DNA of 64,000 nt from Winogradskyella eckloniae (GTDB lineage Bacteria; Bacteroidota; Bacteroidia; Flavobacteriales; Flavobacteriaceae). The stretch lies in assembly GCF_013249045.1 (NCBI RefSeq), contig NZ_JABRWP010000005.1:186001-250000 (forward strand), in the 5' to 3' direction. The position numbers were made by a program, and so were the translations under genes. This document shows positions 43,683 to 54,515 of this stretch, in pieces (position 1 is the first letter of the stretch; each line of letters starts with the position of its first letter). Below the pieces are notes generated by a model. It saw only the letters and a program-made list of their open reading frames with translations. It ran no database searches and was not told the origin of the DNA.

Positions 43683-45060
43683 ATCCTTATTTAACGATTT
43701 TGAAGATGTATCTTCAAAAGCATGGAAACAAAAAATACAAGTAGATCTCAAAGGTGCAGACTACAATGAAACTTTAGTTTGGAAAAATAATGAAGGTATC
43801 GATGTTAAACCTTTTTACCATGCTGATGAGATGGATCCTACTCAAGATTTTTCATCAAAAAATTCAATTCCCGAATGGAAAATAAGTCAATTCATAGTCG
43901 TTACCCAAGCTCACGAAGCTAACCTTAAAGCCCTAGATGCGATTAATCGTGGTGCTGAAAATATTATTTTTCAAGTTCATTCTGAAGATATTTCTATTAC
44001 AGACCTACTTAAAGACATTGACCTAAAAAACAATAGCATTGATATAATGTGCGGCTTTCTTTCGGAAGACTTCGTAAATAAAGTACATCACTTCAGTCAA
44101 AATATTCCTGCAGCATCAAATATAACCATCCACACAGACATAATAGGTCAGTTAACCTCAACTGGCAATTGGTTTTACAATCTTAAAGAGGATCATACAA
44201 CCTTTAAAGCTATCGTAACATCGACCAAGCAATTAAGTATAAACGTAGATGTATATCAAAATGCAGGTGCCACTATTGTACAACAATTGGCATATAGCTT
44301 AGCACATGCTAACGAATACTTAAATCATTTAGACTCCCTAACATCTAAAGCTTTTAAATCCTCTCTTAAGGTTACATTTTGTATCGCAACAAGCTCAAAT
44401 TATTTCTTTGAAATAGCAAAACTTAGAGCCTTAAGACAATTATGGTCAACCCTTGCTTCTGAATATGGGTTTAACACCGAATGCAGAATCATAGCTTCGC
44501 CAAGCAAACGAAATAAAACCATTTACGATTACAACGTTAACCTACTTAGAACCACAACAGAATGTATGAGTGCTATTCTAGGAGGCGCGAATATTGTTTA
44601 CAATCTTCCTTACGATTCGTTATTTCATAATCCCAACGAATTTGGAGATCGTATTGCCAGAAACCAACTTTTAGTTTTAAAAAACGAAAGCTATTTTGAC
44701 AAAGTCAATAATGCCGCAGATGGTGCTTATTATATAGAAAATTTAACCCAACAATTTGCAGAAAAAGCACTTAAACTTTTTAAAGATATTGAAGCTCAAG
44801 GCGGATTTTTAAAACAACTAAAAGACGGAACAATTCAAAGAAAAATTAAAGAAAGTGCAGCGCAACAACAAGCTGATTTTGAGTCTGAAAAACGTGTGCT
44901 TTTAGGTACAAATAAATATCCAAATAGTGCAGAAAAAATGAAAAACGACCTAGAAATCAGTCCATTTTTAGAAATAAAAAAACGCAAAACACTTATTGAA
45001 CCTATCATTAAGAAAAGATTATCTGAAAATTTGGAAATCAACAGATTAAACAACGAATAA
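43675..45060 (+). CDS. mutA: Methylmalonyl-CoA mutase small (beta) subunit
   Basis: A 461-residue catalytically inactive partner of the cobalamin-dependent mutase, with the mutase barrel fold (SIPEWKISQFIVV, NIIFQVHSED, LRALRQLWSTLASEYGF, NYNVNLLRTTTECMSAILGGANIVYNLPYD). It has no DxHxxG cobalamin loop, as expected for the small subunit. It forms a heterodimer with the product of the gene two positions downstream. The intervening lipoprotein gene starts four bases after it. Confidence 0.92.
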   Translation: MSKSLFNDFEDVSSKAWKQKIQVDLKGADYNETLVWKNNEGIDVKPFYHADEMDPTQDFSSKNSIPEWKISQFIVVTQAHEANLKALDAINRGAENIIFQVHSEDISITDLLKDIDLKNNSIDIMCGFLSEDFVNKVHHFSQNIPAASNITIHTDIIGQLTSTGNWFYNLKEDHTTFKAIVTSTKQLSINVDVYQNAGATIVQQLAYSLAHANEYLNHLDSLTSKAFKSSLKVTFCIATSSNYFFEIAKLRALRQLWSTLASEYGFNTECRIIASPSKRNKTIYDYNVNLLRTTTECMSAILGGANIVYNLPYDSLFHNPNEFGDRIARNQLLVLKNESYFDKVNNAADGAYYIENLTQQFAEKALKLFKDIEAQGGFLKQLKDGTIQRKIKESAAQQQADFESEKRVLLGTNKYPNSAEKMKNDLEISPFLEIKKRKTLIEPIIKKRLSENLEINRLNNE

Positions 45061-45063
45061 TAT

Positions 45064-45708
45064 ATGGTATTGAAAAAATCAATAGCACTAAAACTAAGCC
45101 TAATTTTGTTGCTTTTTACGTCTTGCTATGAAGTTGCAAAAGAAATTAAAGACTGGACGCAAAACAACGCATCAGACCACATCATTAGCACACAACACCT
45201 TTTAGAAAAGGACGGCATAAAAATAGGACTTCCAGATAGTTTTGAGCGTTACAATTTTGCAGATTACGAATTACTATTAGACTCATTGGTATTAGATAAT
45301 AACAACTTAAAAATTGAACATGCTAGATTAAAAAACATGAGAGCCATGGAAGGCAACCATTACGTATTTTTTGACCATTCAACATATTCAACCTACACCA
45401 TTAATAGCATACCTTATACACCAATCTCAAGACAGGATGCTAAATTTTTACTAGGTCTAATTAGACAAAACCAAGATTACATTGCAAGCACAACTGATCT
45501 TACCTACACAAAAATAACCGCAAAACACAACACTACTGGCAACACTCAAATCTTTAAAGCCATATACAAAATAGAAAACACCAATCTCAACCATCACGCT
45601 TTTCAACATGTTTACTTTGTTTCATCTAACAACAAAACGGTTCTCATAAATCTATCAACAAGCTTTAACGTAGATTTTGATCCTTATTTAGAAAAAATGA
45701 TACTATAA
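45064..45708 (+). CDS. Lipoprotein embedded between mutase subunit genes, unknown
   Basis: A 214-residue lipoprotein (lipobox FTSC, Cys21) with no domain I recognise. The mature part is a mix of strands and helices without repeats or cysteines. It lies four bases after mutA and overlaps the start of mutB by one base (TAATG), so it is co-translated with both cytoplasmic mutase subunits, an odd pairing for an envelope lipoprotein. Confidence 0.78.
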   Translation: MVLKKSIALKLSLILLLFTSCYEVAKEIKDWTQNNASDHIISTQHLLEKDGIKIGLPDSFERYNFADYELLLDSLVLDNNNLKIEHARLKNMRAMEGNHYVFFDHSTYSTYTINSIPYTPISRQDAKFLLGLIRQNQDYIASTTDLTYTKITAKHNTTGNTQIFKAIYKIENTNLNHHAFQHVYFVSSNNKTVLINLSTSFNVDFDPYLEKMIL

Positions 45709-47834
45709 TGAGCCGAAAAAATCTTCAACATTTAGAACTAGGATCAACACCGAACAATCAAAATTCTAGAACAGAAAGCGATTTTTTAACAGCAGAAGAC
45801 ATCGTTGTAAAATCGTTATACTCAAAAGATGACATTAAAAATATCGAACACCTTGATTTCGTTGCTGGCATAGCGCCATATTTACGTGGCCCATACTCAA
45901 CAATGTATGTGCGTAGACCATGGACCATTAGGCAATATGCTGGCTTTTCTACAGCAGAAGAAAGCAATGCTTTTTATAGACGTAATCTCGCTGCAGGACA
46001 AAAAGGCTTATCAGTAGCATTCGATTTAGCAACACACAGAGGCTATGACTCTGACCACGAACGCGTAGTTGGCGATGTTGGCAAGGCTGGTGTTGCGATA
46101 GATTCTGTGGAAGACATGAAAATTCTATTTGACCAAATTCCACTAGATAAAATGTCCGTTTCTATGACCATGAATGGTGCCGTTTTACCAATCATGGCCT
46201 TCTATATTGTAGCCGCAGAAGAACAAGGTGTAAAACCAGAACAACTCTCAGGAACCATACAAAATGACATCCTAAAGGAGTTTATGGTAAGAAACACTTA
46301 CATCTATCCTCCTACACCATCGATGAAGATCATTTCGGACATCTTTGAATTCACTAGCAAAAACATGCCTAAATTTAATAGTATTAGTATTTCAGGCTAC
46401 CATATGCAAGAAGCAGGAGCTACTTGCGACATTGAATTGGCATATACGTTAGCGGACGGTTTAGAATATATTAGAAAAGGTCTAGCGGCTGGTATGGATA
46501 TTGACACTTTTGCACCACGACTTTCATTCTTTTGGGCCATAGGCATGAATCATTTCATGGAAATTGCCAAAATGAGAGCAGCGCGTATGCTTTGGGCCAA
46601 ATTAGTAAAACAGTTTAACCCAAAAAACCAAAAATCCTTAGCACTCAGAACACATTGCCAAACCTCTGGCTGGAGCCTAACCGAACAAGACCCTTTTAAC
46701 AATGTCGCCAGAACATGTATTGAAGCCTCTGCCGCAGCTTTTGGAGGCACACAAAGTTTGCACACTAACGCACTAGACGAAGCCATTGCCTTACCTACAG
46801 ATTTTTCTGCACGTATCGCCAGAAACACACAAATCTATCTGCAAGAAGAAACATACATTACTAAAACCGTAGATCCTTGGGCTGGCAGTTACTACGTAGA
46901 AAAACTAACCGACGATATTGCTAATAAAGCTTGGGAACTTATTCAAGAGGTTGAAGGCTTAGGCGGAATGACAAAAGCTATTGAAGCTGGCATACCCAAA
47001 TTACGTATTGAAGAGGCTGCAGCACGAAAACAAGCACGTATTGATTCCGGTCAAGACATTATTGTTGGCGTTAACAAATACCAACTAGAACAGGAAGACC
47101 CAATATCAACATTAGAAGTTGACAACCAAAGTGTGCGTTTGCAGCAAATTGAGAGGTTAAACACTATAAAAGCAACGAGAGATGCTGAAGCTGTTGCTTT
47201 AGCGCTTTCAAAATTAACTAATGCAGCAAAGACAAATGAAGAAAATTTATTAGCTTTAGCTGTAGATGCAGCAAGAAAACGTGCTACTTTAGGAGAAATT
47301 AGTGATGCTTTAGAAGCTGAATTCGGACGACATAAGGCACAAATAAAATCATTTTCAGGCGTGTATAGTAAAGAAATTAAAGACGACATTTCTTTTGCAA
47401 AAGCAAAGGAGTTAGCAGATCAATTTGCACAGCAAGACGGCAGACGCCCAAGAATAATGATTGCAAAAATGGGACAAGACGGTCATGACCGTGGCGCCAA
47501 AGTAGTTGCAACAGGCTATGCAGATGTAGGCTTTGATGTAGATATAGGACCACTGTTTCAAACACCTAAAGAAGCCGCAAAGCAAGCTGTTGAAAATGAC
47601 GTTCACATATTAGGTGTATCTTCCTTAGCAGCAGGACATAAAACGCTTGTACCTCAAGTTATAGAAGAACTAAAAAAATATGGTCGCGATGACATCATGG
47701 TTATTGTTGGTGGCGTTATCCCAAAGCAAGATTATCAATATTTATTTGACGCTGGTGCTGTAGCTGTTTTTGGTCCAGGAACAAAAATTAGTGATGCCGC
47801 AATTCAGATTTTAGAGATATTGATAGATGACTAA
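45708..47834 (+). CDS. mutB: Methylmalonyl-CoA mutase large (alpha) subunit
   Basis: A 708-residue cobalamin-dependent enzyme that interconverts succinyl-CoA and methylmalonyl-CoA, linking propionate and branched-chain degradation to the TCA cycle. The N-terminal barrel shows [18 protein letters not shown] and [17 protein letters not shown]. The C-terminal B12 domain has the base-off histidine motif D591-G-H593-D-R-G596 and [14 protein letters not shown] with GGVIPKQDY. It is fully standard in length. Confidence 0.97.
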   Translation: MSRKNLQHLELGSTPNNQNSRTESDFLTAEDIVVKSLYSKDDIKNIEHLDFVAGIAPYLRGPYSTMYVRRPWTIRQYAGFSTAEESNAFYRRNLAAGQKGLSVAFDLATHRGYDSDHERVVGDVGKAGVAIDSVEDMKILFDQIPLDKMSVSMTMNGAVLPIMAFYIVAAEEQGVKPEQLSGTIQNDILKEFMVRNTYIYPPTPSMKIISDIFEFTSKNMPKFNSISISGYHMQEAGATCDIELAYTLADGLEYIRKGLAAGMDIDTFAPRLSFFWAIGMNHFMEIAKMRAARMLWAKLVKQFNPKNQKSLALRTHCQTSGWSLTEQDPFNNVARTCIEASAAAFGGTQSLHTNALDEAIALPTDFSARIARNTQIYLQEETYITKTVDPWAGSYYVEKLTDDIANKAWELIQEVEGLGGMTKAIEAGIPKLRIEEAAARKQARIDSGQDIIVGVNKYQLEQEDPISTLEVDNQSVRLQQIERLNTIKATRDAEAVALALSKLTNAAKTNEENLLALAVDAARKRATLGEISDALEAEFGRHKAQIKSFSGVYSKEIKDDISFAKAKELADQFAQQDGRRPRIMIAKMGQDGHDRGAKVVATGYADVGFDVDIGPLFQTPKEAAKQAVENDVHILGVSSLAAGHKTLVPQVIEELKKYGRDDIMVIVGGVIPKQDYQYLFDAGAVAVFGPGTKISDAAIQILEILIDD

Positions 47835-48771
47835 ATTCACGAGAAAGCGTAAAATCAAAATCCTTAAAAATGTCTTTTTATTTGTTTCAATATTAAGCCT
47901 TTTCCTTATTCACTTCTTTATCCCTAGATTAATTACAGAAATTAGAAATCCTATTGTTGGACTCATCAAAAGAAATAAAAATATAGATTTTAACATCGCC
48001 TCCAAAGCGAAAAATAACATTTCAAGAAAAGAATTTACAATCTCATCTTTTGATAGTGTGAAATTATCGGCAAGACTAACTTACTCAAAACTAGACGCTA
48101 CCAAAGGCACTATTATTTTATTACATGGCATTAGATCCAGTAAGGACACATTTTTTGACTTAAGCACTTTCTTAGCAGAAAATGGCTACAATTCTGTTGC
48201 ATTAGACGCTAGAGCACACGGAAAAAGCGAAGGTCAGTTTTGCACATTTGGTGTAAATGAAAAAGTAGACGTTAAATATGTGGTAGACTATTTAATAAAT
48301 GAAGAACACCTTAACAATATTGGTATTTGGGGACAATCTCTAGGTGGAGCAATTGGCTTACAATCTATGGGTTTTGATAAGCGCATTAGCTTCGGAATCA
48401 TTGAAAGTACATTTTCAGATTTTAGAACAATAGTCAATGATTATTTTAAACTTCATGTCGGCTTTAATTTTACTCCCTTTACAAATTACCTAGTTAACAG
48501 AGCAGGCCAAATTGCAGAATTCAACCCTAATGATGCCAATCCTAGTCAATTTTGTTCAAATATTACCCAGCCAATTCTTATCGTTCATGGCAATAAAGAT
48601 GAACGCATTAAAATAGATTACGGCAAAGAGAATTTTAACAACATTAAAAGTTTAAACAAAACGTTTATTGAAATAGACACAGCAAACCACAGTAATGTTT
48701 GGCACGTTGGAGGCGATTCGTATTTTAACAACGTTTTACTTTTCCTAGACCAACAAAAACCCATAAATTAA
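47827..48771 (+). CDS. Alpha/beta hydrolase, membrane anchored
   Basis: A 314-residue protein with an N-terminal membrane helix (about 14-34) and an alpha/beta hydrolase domain. The oxyanion HG motif is ILLHGIRSS, the nucleophile elbow is GQSLGG, and the catalytic His candidate is in DTANHSNVW. The start overlaps the mutase stop. It resembles BEM46/YqkD-type serine hydrolases; the substrate is unknown. Confidence 0.88.
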   Translation: MTKFTRKRKIKILKNVFLFVSILSLFLIHFFIPRLITEIRNPIVGLIKRNKNIDFNIASKAKNNISRKEFTISSFDSVKLSARLTYSKLDATKGTIILLHGIRSSKDTFFDLSTFLAENGYNSVALDARAHGKSEGQFCTFGVNEKVDVKYVVDYLINEEHLNNIGIWGQSLGGAIGLQSMGFDKRISFGIIESTFSDFRTIVNDYFKLHVGFNFTPFTNYLVNRAGQIAEFNPNDANPSQFCSNITQPILIVHGNKDERIKIDYGKENFNNIKSLNKTFIEIDTANHSNVWHVGGDSYFNNVLLFLDQQKPIN

Positions 48772-48935
48772 CACCATTACCAACCGATACACGGTCAACG
48801 GCAAAAGCAATCATTAAACCACTTCAAAACTTAACGAGTGCTGTGTAAATTATTTAAATCAATGTTAACAACTTCAATTTTATAAACCCGTAAATAATCG
48901 TAATTTTAAGCCCTTATAATAAACCAAATCATTTG

Positions 48936-49703
48936 ATGGGTAAAATCATTGCAATAGCGAACCAAAAAGGAGGTGTTGGAAAAACAACAACTTCTGTAAA
49001 TCTAGCAGCTTCGTTAGGAGTATTAGAAAAAAAAGTATTACTTATTGATGCAGATCCTCAGGCCAACGCAAGTTCTGGGCTAGGTATAGATGTTGATGCT
49101 GTAGAAATAGGCTCCTATCAATTAATTGAGCACTCTGCTAAAGCAAAGGATGCCATAGTCGCTTCAAACGCACCTAACGTCGATGTCATTCCTGCACATA
49201 TTGATCTCGTTGCCATTGAAATAGAATTAGTAGATAAGGAGTCTCGAGAGTATATGCTTAAAAATGCAATAAATGACCTAAAATCTGACTATGATTACAT
49301 CTTAATTGACTGCGCACCTTCATTAGGCTTGTTAACACTAAATGCATTAACGGCTGCAGATTCTGTAATTATTCCTATTCAATGTGAATATTTTGCCCTT
49401 GAAGGTTTAGGAAAACTGTTAAATACTATTAAAAGTGTACAAAAAATACACAATGAAGCGTTAGACATAGAAGGCATGCTTTTAACCATGTTTGATTCGC
49501 GTTTAAGATTATCTAACCAAGTGGTTGAAGAAGTACAGAAACACTTTAGTGATATGGTTTTTGAAACCATTATTCAAAGAAATGTGCGTTTAGGTGAAGC
49601 TCCAAGTTATGGCGAGAGTATCATAAATTACGATGTGAGTAGTAAAGGCGCAGCAAATTATCTGAGTTTAGCAAAAGAGCTCATTAAGAAAAACGATATA
49701 TAA
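48936..49703 (+). CDS. parA: Chromosome partitioning ATPase ParA (Soj)
   Basis: A 255-residue deviant-Walker ATPase that segregates chromosomes with ParB. The ATG at 48936 is preferred over the adjoining TTG. Walker A is KGGVGKTT with the signature lysine, A' is LLIDADPQANASSGLG, and B is YDYILIDCAPSLGLLTLNAL. The ParB gene follows immediately (overlapping by one base). No parS-like palindrome is present in the 164 bases upstream. Confidence 0.97.
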   Translation: MGKIIAIANQKGGVGKTTTSVNLAASLGVLEKKVLLIDADPQANASSGLGIDVDAVEIGSYQLIEHSAKAKDAIVASNAPNVDVIPAHIDLVAIEIELVDKESREYMLKNAINDLKSDYDYILIDCAPSLGLLTLNALTAADSVIIPIQCEYFALEGLGKLLNTIKSVQKIHNEALDIEGMLLTMFDSRLRLSNQVVEEVQKHFSDMVFETIIQRNVRLGEAPSYGESIINYDVSSKGAANYLSLAKELIKKNDI

Positions 49704-50611
49704 TGGCGAAAGCAACTAAAAAACAAGCTTTAGGCAGAGGGCTTTCTGCTCTATTGAAGGATCCTGAAAACGAAATCAACTCGGCAGAAGACAAAAATGC
49801 AGATAAGGTTGTAGGCAATATCGTAGAACTAGAATTAGAAAGTATTGAAATGAACCCATTTCAACCTAGAACTAATTTTAATGAAGAATCTTTAAGAGAA
49901 TTGGCCTCGTCTATTCGAGAACTTGGTGTTATACAACCAATTACGGTTAGAAAATTAGCCTTTAACAAATACCAATTAGTCTCTGGTGAAAGACGTTTTA
50001 GAGCTTCAAAATTAATAGGCTTAGAATCTATTCCTGCCTATATAAGAATTGCTAACGACCAGGAGTCTTTAGAAATGGCTTTGGTAGAAAATATTCAAAG
50101 ACAAGATTTAGATGCCATTGAGATTGCCTTGTCTTACCAACGATTAATAGACGAAATTAATCTTACTCAAGAGCAAATGAGCGAACGCGTTGGTAAAAAA
50201 CGGTCTACCATAGCTAACTATTTACGTTTACTAAAATTAGACCCAATTATACAAACAGGCATAAGAGATGGCTTTATTAGTATGGGTCACGGAAGAGCTA
50301 TGGTAAACATAGAAAACCAAATAGACCAATTAGAGGTTTATGAAAAAATAATTAGTAATAAATTATCCGTAAGAGCAACAGAGCAACTTATTAAAAACTT
50401 AGGTTCTCAACCGACTGACCTAGAAACCAAAACACCTAAAATTGAAGTACCAAAACATATCAAAAAAGGCGTAAAAGAATTTTCTGAATATTTTGGTCAT
50501 AAAATAGACGTTAAGGTTGCAAAAAACGGCAGTGGCAAAATCACAATTCCTTTTCATTCTGAAGAAGACTTTAATCGCATTAAAAAACTAGTAAAACGTG
50601 ATAACAAATAA
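49703..50611 (+). CDS. parB: Chromosome partitioning protein ParB (Spo0J)
   Basis: A 302-residue CTP-dependent DNA clamp that loads at parS. It begins with the GRGLSALL peptide that stimulates ParA. The CTP-binding ParB/Srx domain has ERRFRASKLIGLESIPAYI and ALVENIQRQDLDAIE. The helix-turn-helix follows (LTQEQMSERVGKKRSTIANYLRLLKL). The C-terminal dimer domain ends at RIKKLVKRDNK. Confidence 0.97.
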   Translation: MAKATKKQALGRGLSALLKDPENEINSAEDKNADKVVGNIVELELESIEMNPFQPRTNFNEESLRELASSIRELGVIQPITVRKLAFNKYQLVSGERRFRASKLIGLESIPAYIRIANDQESLEMALVENIQRQDLDAIEIALSYQRLIDEINLTQEQMSERVGKKRSTIANYLRLLKLDPIIQTGIRDGFISMGHGRAMVNIENQIDQLEVYEKIISNKLSVRATEQLIKNLGSQPTDLETKTPKIEVPKHIKKGVKEFSEYFGHKIDVKVAKNGSGKITIPFHSEEDFNRIKKLVKRDNK

Positions 50612-51203
50612 AGTTTTATTTACCGTTCTATTAGGCCTATTTTCAATGCTATCTTCTTTTTCACAGATAGCAATTGACAGTACTAGTATTGCCACTGAAG
50701 ACAAACTAATTATCACTAATGACTCTTTGGTAAAAAAAGAGATTGATCCCTTACGACCAGCAAAAGCGGCATTTTTATCTGCAGTATTACCAGGATTAGG
50801 ACAAGCATACAATAAAAAATATTGGAAAATACCGATCGTTTGGGGCGCAATAACTGGAGGCATTTTAGTCTATGACTTTAACAGCACACAACTAGATCGC
50901 TATAGAAATGCTTACAAGAGACGTTTAGCAGGCTTTAAAGATGATGAATTTTATGGTGATGGCGATACACCCAACATTTCTTCGGATGCCTTAGTGCGTG
51001 CGCAAACACAAGCAAGACGAAATAAAGACCTTTCTCTATTGGTTACAATAGGGTTTTATGCGTTAAATATATTAGATGCTAATATAGACGCACACCTATT
51101 ACAGTTTAATGTTGATGACAACCTTAGCTTAAGTCCACATTACCAATACAACAAACTCGAAAACACTGCGGATTTAGGCTTAACACTTAATTTTAATTTT
51201 TAG
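50598..51203 (+). CDS. DUF5683 exported protein
   Basis: A 201-residue protein with a Sec signal peptide ending SSFSQ and the DUF5683 block RPAKAAFLSAVLPGLGQAYNKKYWKIPIVWGAI. The start is a GTG overlapping the parB end by 14 bases. It sits between parB and dapB in many Bacteroidota. Function is unknown; it is probably in the outer membrane or periplasm. Confidence 0.87.
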   Translation: MITNKVLFTVLLGLFSMLSSFSQIAIDSTSIATEDKLIITNDSLVKKEIDPLRPAKAAFLSAVLPGLGQAYNKKYWKIPIVWGAITGGILVYDFNSTQLDRYRNAYKRRLAGFKDDEFYGDGDTPNISSDALVRAQTQARRNKDLSLLVTIGFYALNILDANIDAHLLQFNVDDNLSLSPHYQYNKLENTADLGLTLNFNF

Positions 51204-51204
51204 T

Positions 51205-51906
51205 ATGAAAATAGCACTACTCGGTTATGGTAGAATGGGCAAAAGCATTGAAGCTATTGCTGTAAATCGCGGTCATAGCATTGCTTTAAAGATTTCTGAT
51301 AAAGACGATGATTATGATTTTAAAAATGCAGATGTCGCTATAGACTTTAGCATTCCTTCCGTTGCTGTGTTTAATATTAAGAAAGCTCTAGATGCAGGAA
51401 TTCCTGTAATTTCGGGAACAACAGGTTGGCTAGAACACTATGATGACGTTATAGCATATTGTAACGACAAGGATGGCACATTTCTTTATGCATCTAACTT
51501 TAGTTTAGGCGTCAATATCTTTTTTGAAATAAACAGAAGATTAAGTGAATTAATGTCTGGCTTTGATGAGTATTCAACAGAAATGGTAGAAATTCATCAT
51601 ACTCAAAAACTCGATGCGCCAAGTGGTACAGCCATTACATTAGCAGAGGACGTCATACAACATACTAAGTATACCAACTGGACTATTGACCAACCAAAGT
51701 CTAACGAAATATTCATCGACGCTAAAAGAATAAAAGACGTTCCAGGCACGCATGAAGTTACCTATAATTCTCAAATCGATTCTATAAGTATTAAACATAC
51801 AGCTCATAGCAGACAAGGTTTTGCCATGGGAGCCGTAATTGCTGCAGAATGGATTAAAGACAAAAAAGGCGTCTACACCATGAAAGATGTGTTAAACATT
51901 GGTTAA
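51205..51906 (+). CDS. dapB: 4-hydroxy-tetrahydrodipicolinate reductase
   Basis: A 233-residue NAD(P)H-dependent reductase of lysine and diaminopimelate synthesis. The nucleotide loop is GYGRMGK at residues 7-13. The active-site block EIHHTQKLDAPSGTA includes H131, H132 and K135. The later HEVTYNSQIDSISIKHTAHSRQGFA is standard. Cytoplasmic; the gene follows DUF5683 by one base. Confidence 0.96.
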   Translation: MKIALLGYGRMGKSIEAIAVNRGHSIALKISDKDDDYDFKNADVAIDFSIPSVAVFNIKKALDAGIPVISGTTGWLEHYDDVIAYCNDKDGTFLYASNFSLGVNIFFEINRRLSELMSGFDEYSTEMVEIHHTQKLDAPSGTAITLAEDVIQHTKYTNWTIDQPKSNEIFIDAKRIKDVPGTHEVTYNSQIDSISIKHTAHSRQGFAMGAVIAAEWIKDKKGVYTMKDVLNIG

Positions 51907-51968
51907 TTTGCCAAAGTTTTGAAACAAATTGAAATAATTTTCAACCTATATAGATTAAATATTGCATT

Positions 51969-53576
51969 ATGAGCTGGACACAGTGGTTTATCTTTTTACT
52001 CGTTATACAAATCATTCATGGATTAGGCACATGGAAATTATATATTAAAGCTGGCCGTAAAGCTTGGGAAGCCTTTGTCCCTATTTACAATGCTGTGATA
52101 TTATTAAAAATAATTTCGCGTCCTTGGTGGTGGGTTATATTAATGTTTTTACCAATTGTAAACTTAATTATGATACCTGCTGTTTGGGTAGAAACTGCAC
52201 GTGCTTTTGGTAAAGACACCAAAATAGATGCGCTTTTGTGTATTGTAACATTAGGGTTCTATCTCTATTATTTAAATTATGCGACAGATGTCAACTATAT
52301 TGAAAACAGAAAATTAACACCAAAAACATCTGCTGGTGAATGGATAACATCTATTTTATTTGCCATTGTAGCGGCAACAATAGTGCATACCTATTTCTTT
52401 CAACCCTTTGTAATCCCATCATCGTCTTTAGAAAAATCATTACTAGTTGGCGATTTTCTTATTGTAAGTAAATTGCATTATGGCCCAAGAGTACCAATGA
52501 CAACTGTAGGTGCTCCAATGGTACATGATACCATTCCAAAATTAAATACAAAATCGTATTTGTTTGATGATAATTTTGAAGACCGAAACACATCGTGGAA
52601 AAACAAACTACAGTTACCGTACTTTAGACTACCTGGTTTTGAAAGCATAGAACGTAATGATATTGTAGTATTTAACCAACCGGCTGACACATTATTGAGA
52701 ATGGATAAATTTGATCCAGACCGTAACTATTACAAACCAATCGATAAAAAAACCAATTTAGTAAAACGTTGTGTTGGTGTTGCTGGTGATACATTAGAAA
52801 TAAGAGATGGTTATGTTTTTATCAATGGCGAACAAAATAAATTACCACCTAGAGCACATATTCAGTTTTCTTATGATATTGTTTTTAAAAGACAGTTACA
52901 GCCCTTTAGAATAATAGAAATATTAAAAAAATACGATATTACAGATGGTCTAGGTTATGGAACCGTTGAAGGCTCTTACAGAATTCCTGCTGCTACAGCA
53001 GAGGCTATCTCTAAACTAAAATCGCATCCTGAAGTTGCTTCTATAACGGCCATTAAAACACCTGCTGGTGTAGATGGCGAAATTTTCCCAAGAGATCCTA
53101 ATTACAAATGGAATGTAGATAACTTTGGGCCAATGTGGATTCCTAAAGCTGGAGCTACAGTTCAACTTCATACGGACAACATAGCTATTTATAAACGTGC
53201 CATTTCAGAATATGAAGGCCATAGTGTTGTTACTAGAGGGAATCAAATTTTTATTGACGATCAACCAGCAACCTCTTATACTTTTAAACAAGATTATTAT
53301 TGGATGATGGGTGACAACAGACACAATTCTATTGATAGTAGATATTGGGGATTTGTGCCTTATAACCATGTATTTGGAAAGCCTGTATTTATCTGGATGA
53401 GTATTGACGGCATCAATGAAGGCATTAAGAATTGGAGACCACGTTGGGATCGTATATTCACTACCGTAAGTGGCAGTGGTGAACGCACCTCTTACCTCAT
53501 ACCTTTTATCGTTTTAGTTCTAGGTATTACGTTTTTCAATAAATGGCGTAAAAAGAAAAAGGAAAAGGAAAGCTAA
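51969..53576 (+). CDS. lepB: Signal peptidase I, enlarged Bacteroidota form
   Basis: A 535-residue inner-membrane serine protease that cleaves Sec signal peptides. The first 110 residues are an additional DUF5684-like membrane segment with three or four helices. The catalytic Ser is S153 in VIPSSSLEKSL (E. coli IPSGSMMPTL), and the Lys is K266 in VKRCVGVAGD. The GDNRHNSIDSRYWGFVP box near residue 450 completes the site. A large insert separates the Lys and GDN boxes. Length is much above the 324 residues of E. coli. Confidence 0.95.
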   Translation: MSWTQWFIFLLVIQIIHGLGTWKLYIKAGRKAWEAFVPIYNAVILLKIISRPWWWVILMFLPIVNLIMIPAVWVETARAFGKDTKIDALLCIVTLGFYLYYLNYATDVNYIENRKLTPKTSAGEWITSILFAIVAATIVHTYFFQPFVIPSSSLEKSLLVGDFLIVSKLHYGPRVPMTTVGAPMVHDTIPKLNTKSYLFDDNFEDRNTSWKNKLQLPYFRLPGFESIERNDIVVFNQPADTLLRMDKFDPDRNYYKPIDKKTNLVKRCVGVAGDTLEIRDGYVFINGEQNKLPPRAHIQFSYDIVFKRQLQPFRIIEILKKYDITDGLGYGTVEGSYRIPAATAEAISKLKSHPEVASITAIKTPAGVDGEIFPRDPNYKWNVDNFGPMWIPKAGATVQLHTDNIAIYKRAISEYEGHSVVTRGNQIFIDDQPATSYTFKQDYYWMMGDNRHNSIDSRYWGFVPYNHVFGKPVFIWMSIDGINEGIKNWRPRWDRIFTTVSGSGERTSYLIPFIVLVLGITFFNKWRKKKKEKES

Positions 53577-53579
53577 ATT

Positions 53580-54203
53580 TTGAATCGTTTAATACATCCA
53601 ACCTATTTCCCAAATATTGCGCACGCTTCGGCAATTGTAAATTCAGACCTTATTTATTTTGAAGTCTGTGACAATTACCAAAAGCAATCCTACAGAAATC
53701 GTATGGAAATTTATGGCGCTAACGGTAAATTAGCGTTAACAGTACCAGTGCGCTATTCTCAAAAGAATAGAAAATTATATAAAGATGTAAAAATTGCAAA
53801 CGAAGAGCAATGGCAAGTGCTTCATTTAAAATCCTTACAATCCGCTTACCGCATGTCTCCTTTTTTTGAATTTTATATTGATGACTTAAGGCCTCTTTTT
53901 GAGAAGAAATTTGATTTCATTTTAGATTTTAATTTAGAATGTTTTGCATTGCTTCAAAATTGTTTTCAAACAAATATTAGACCAATACATACCACAACTT
54001 TTAATAAGGCACCAGAAGAAATTTGTGATTTTAGACACTTGGTTAAACGGAATATTGAGATTAAAAACCTACAACCCTATACGCAAGTATTTACAGAAAA
54101 ACATGGGTATATTTCTAATCTCAGTGTTTTAGATCTCTTATTTAATGAAGGGCCAAACGCAGAGATGTATCTCAAAAAACAAAATATAGTCATTAACAAC
54201 TAA
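53580..54203 (+). CDS. WbqC-family protein
   Basis: A 207-residue protein of the WbqC family (HPTYFPNIAHASAIVNSD, then YQKQSYRNRMEI and SFLKSLQSAYRMSPFFEFY-like segments), widely found next to signal peptidase genes in Bacteroidota. The family name comes from O-antigen gene clusters; its enzyme role is not established. It follows lepB by three bases and is thus co-transcribed. Confidence 0.88.
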   Translation: MNRLIHPTYFPNIAHASAIVNSDLIYFEVCDNYQKQSYRNRMEIYGANGKLALTVPVRYSQKNRKLYKDVKIANEEQWQVLHLKSLQSAYRMSPFFEFYIDDLRPLFEKKFDFILDFNLECFALLQNCFQTNIRPIHTTTFNKAPEEICDFRHLVKRNIEIKNLQPYTQVFTEKHGYISNLSVLDLLFNEGPNAEMYLKKQNIVINN

Positions 54204-54206
54204 AAT

Positions 54207-54515
54207 ATGCTTCAACCCATAATTCATTATGGTATACATTTCGGCTTACCATTAGTCATAGCACTATTATTTTTCAAAGCATTTTGGCTAAAAGCCTATT
54301 GCATCATGATTTTAGGCATATTAATAGATTTAGATCATTTATTGGCCGACCCTATTTTTGCTCCAAACCGTTGTAGTATCAATTTTCATCCACTCCACTC
54401 CTATTATGCTATAGTAGTTTATTTAATATTGCTAATCCCTAAAAAAACACGACTTTTAGGCTTAGGATTAACTATTCATATTATTGCAGATATTACCGAT
54501 TGCTGCCTAATGTAG
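54207..54515 (+). CDS. DUF6122 small membrane protein
   Basis: A 102-residue polytopic membrane protein of the DUF6122 family. The IDLDHLLADPIFAPNRCSI and FHPLHSYYA blocks carry conserved Asp and His residues, reminiscent of membrane-bound metal-dependent hydrolases. It follows WbqC by three bases. Its 3' end overlaps the converging phosphatase-family gene by nine bases. Confidence 0.85.
   Translation: MLQPIIHYGIHFGLPLVIALLFFKAFWLKAYCIMILGILIDLDHLLADPIFAPNRCSINFHPLHSYYAIVVYLILLIPKKTRLLGLGLTIHIIADITDCCLM

Noticed and set aside
46550-47606. Several antisense frames opposite mutB
   Set aside because: All are shadows of a well-conserved coding gene with unusual codon balance on the antisense side.
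48772-48935. Possible parS site upstream of parA
   Set aside because: No palindrome resembling the TGTTNCACGTGNAACA type occurs here or elsewhere in the window.
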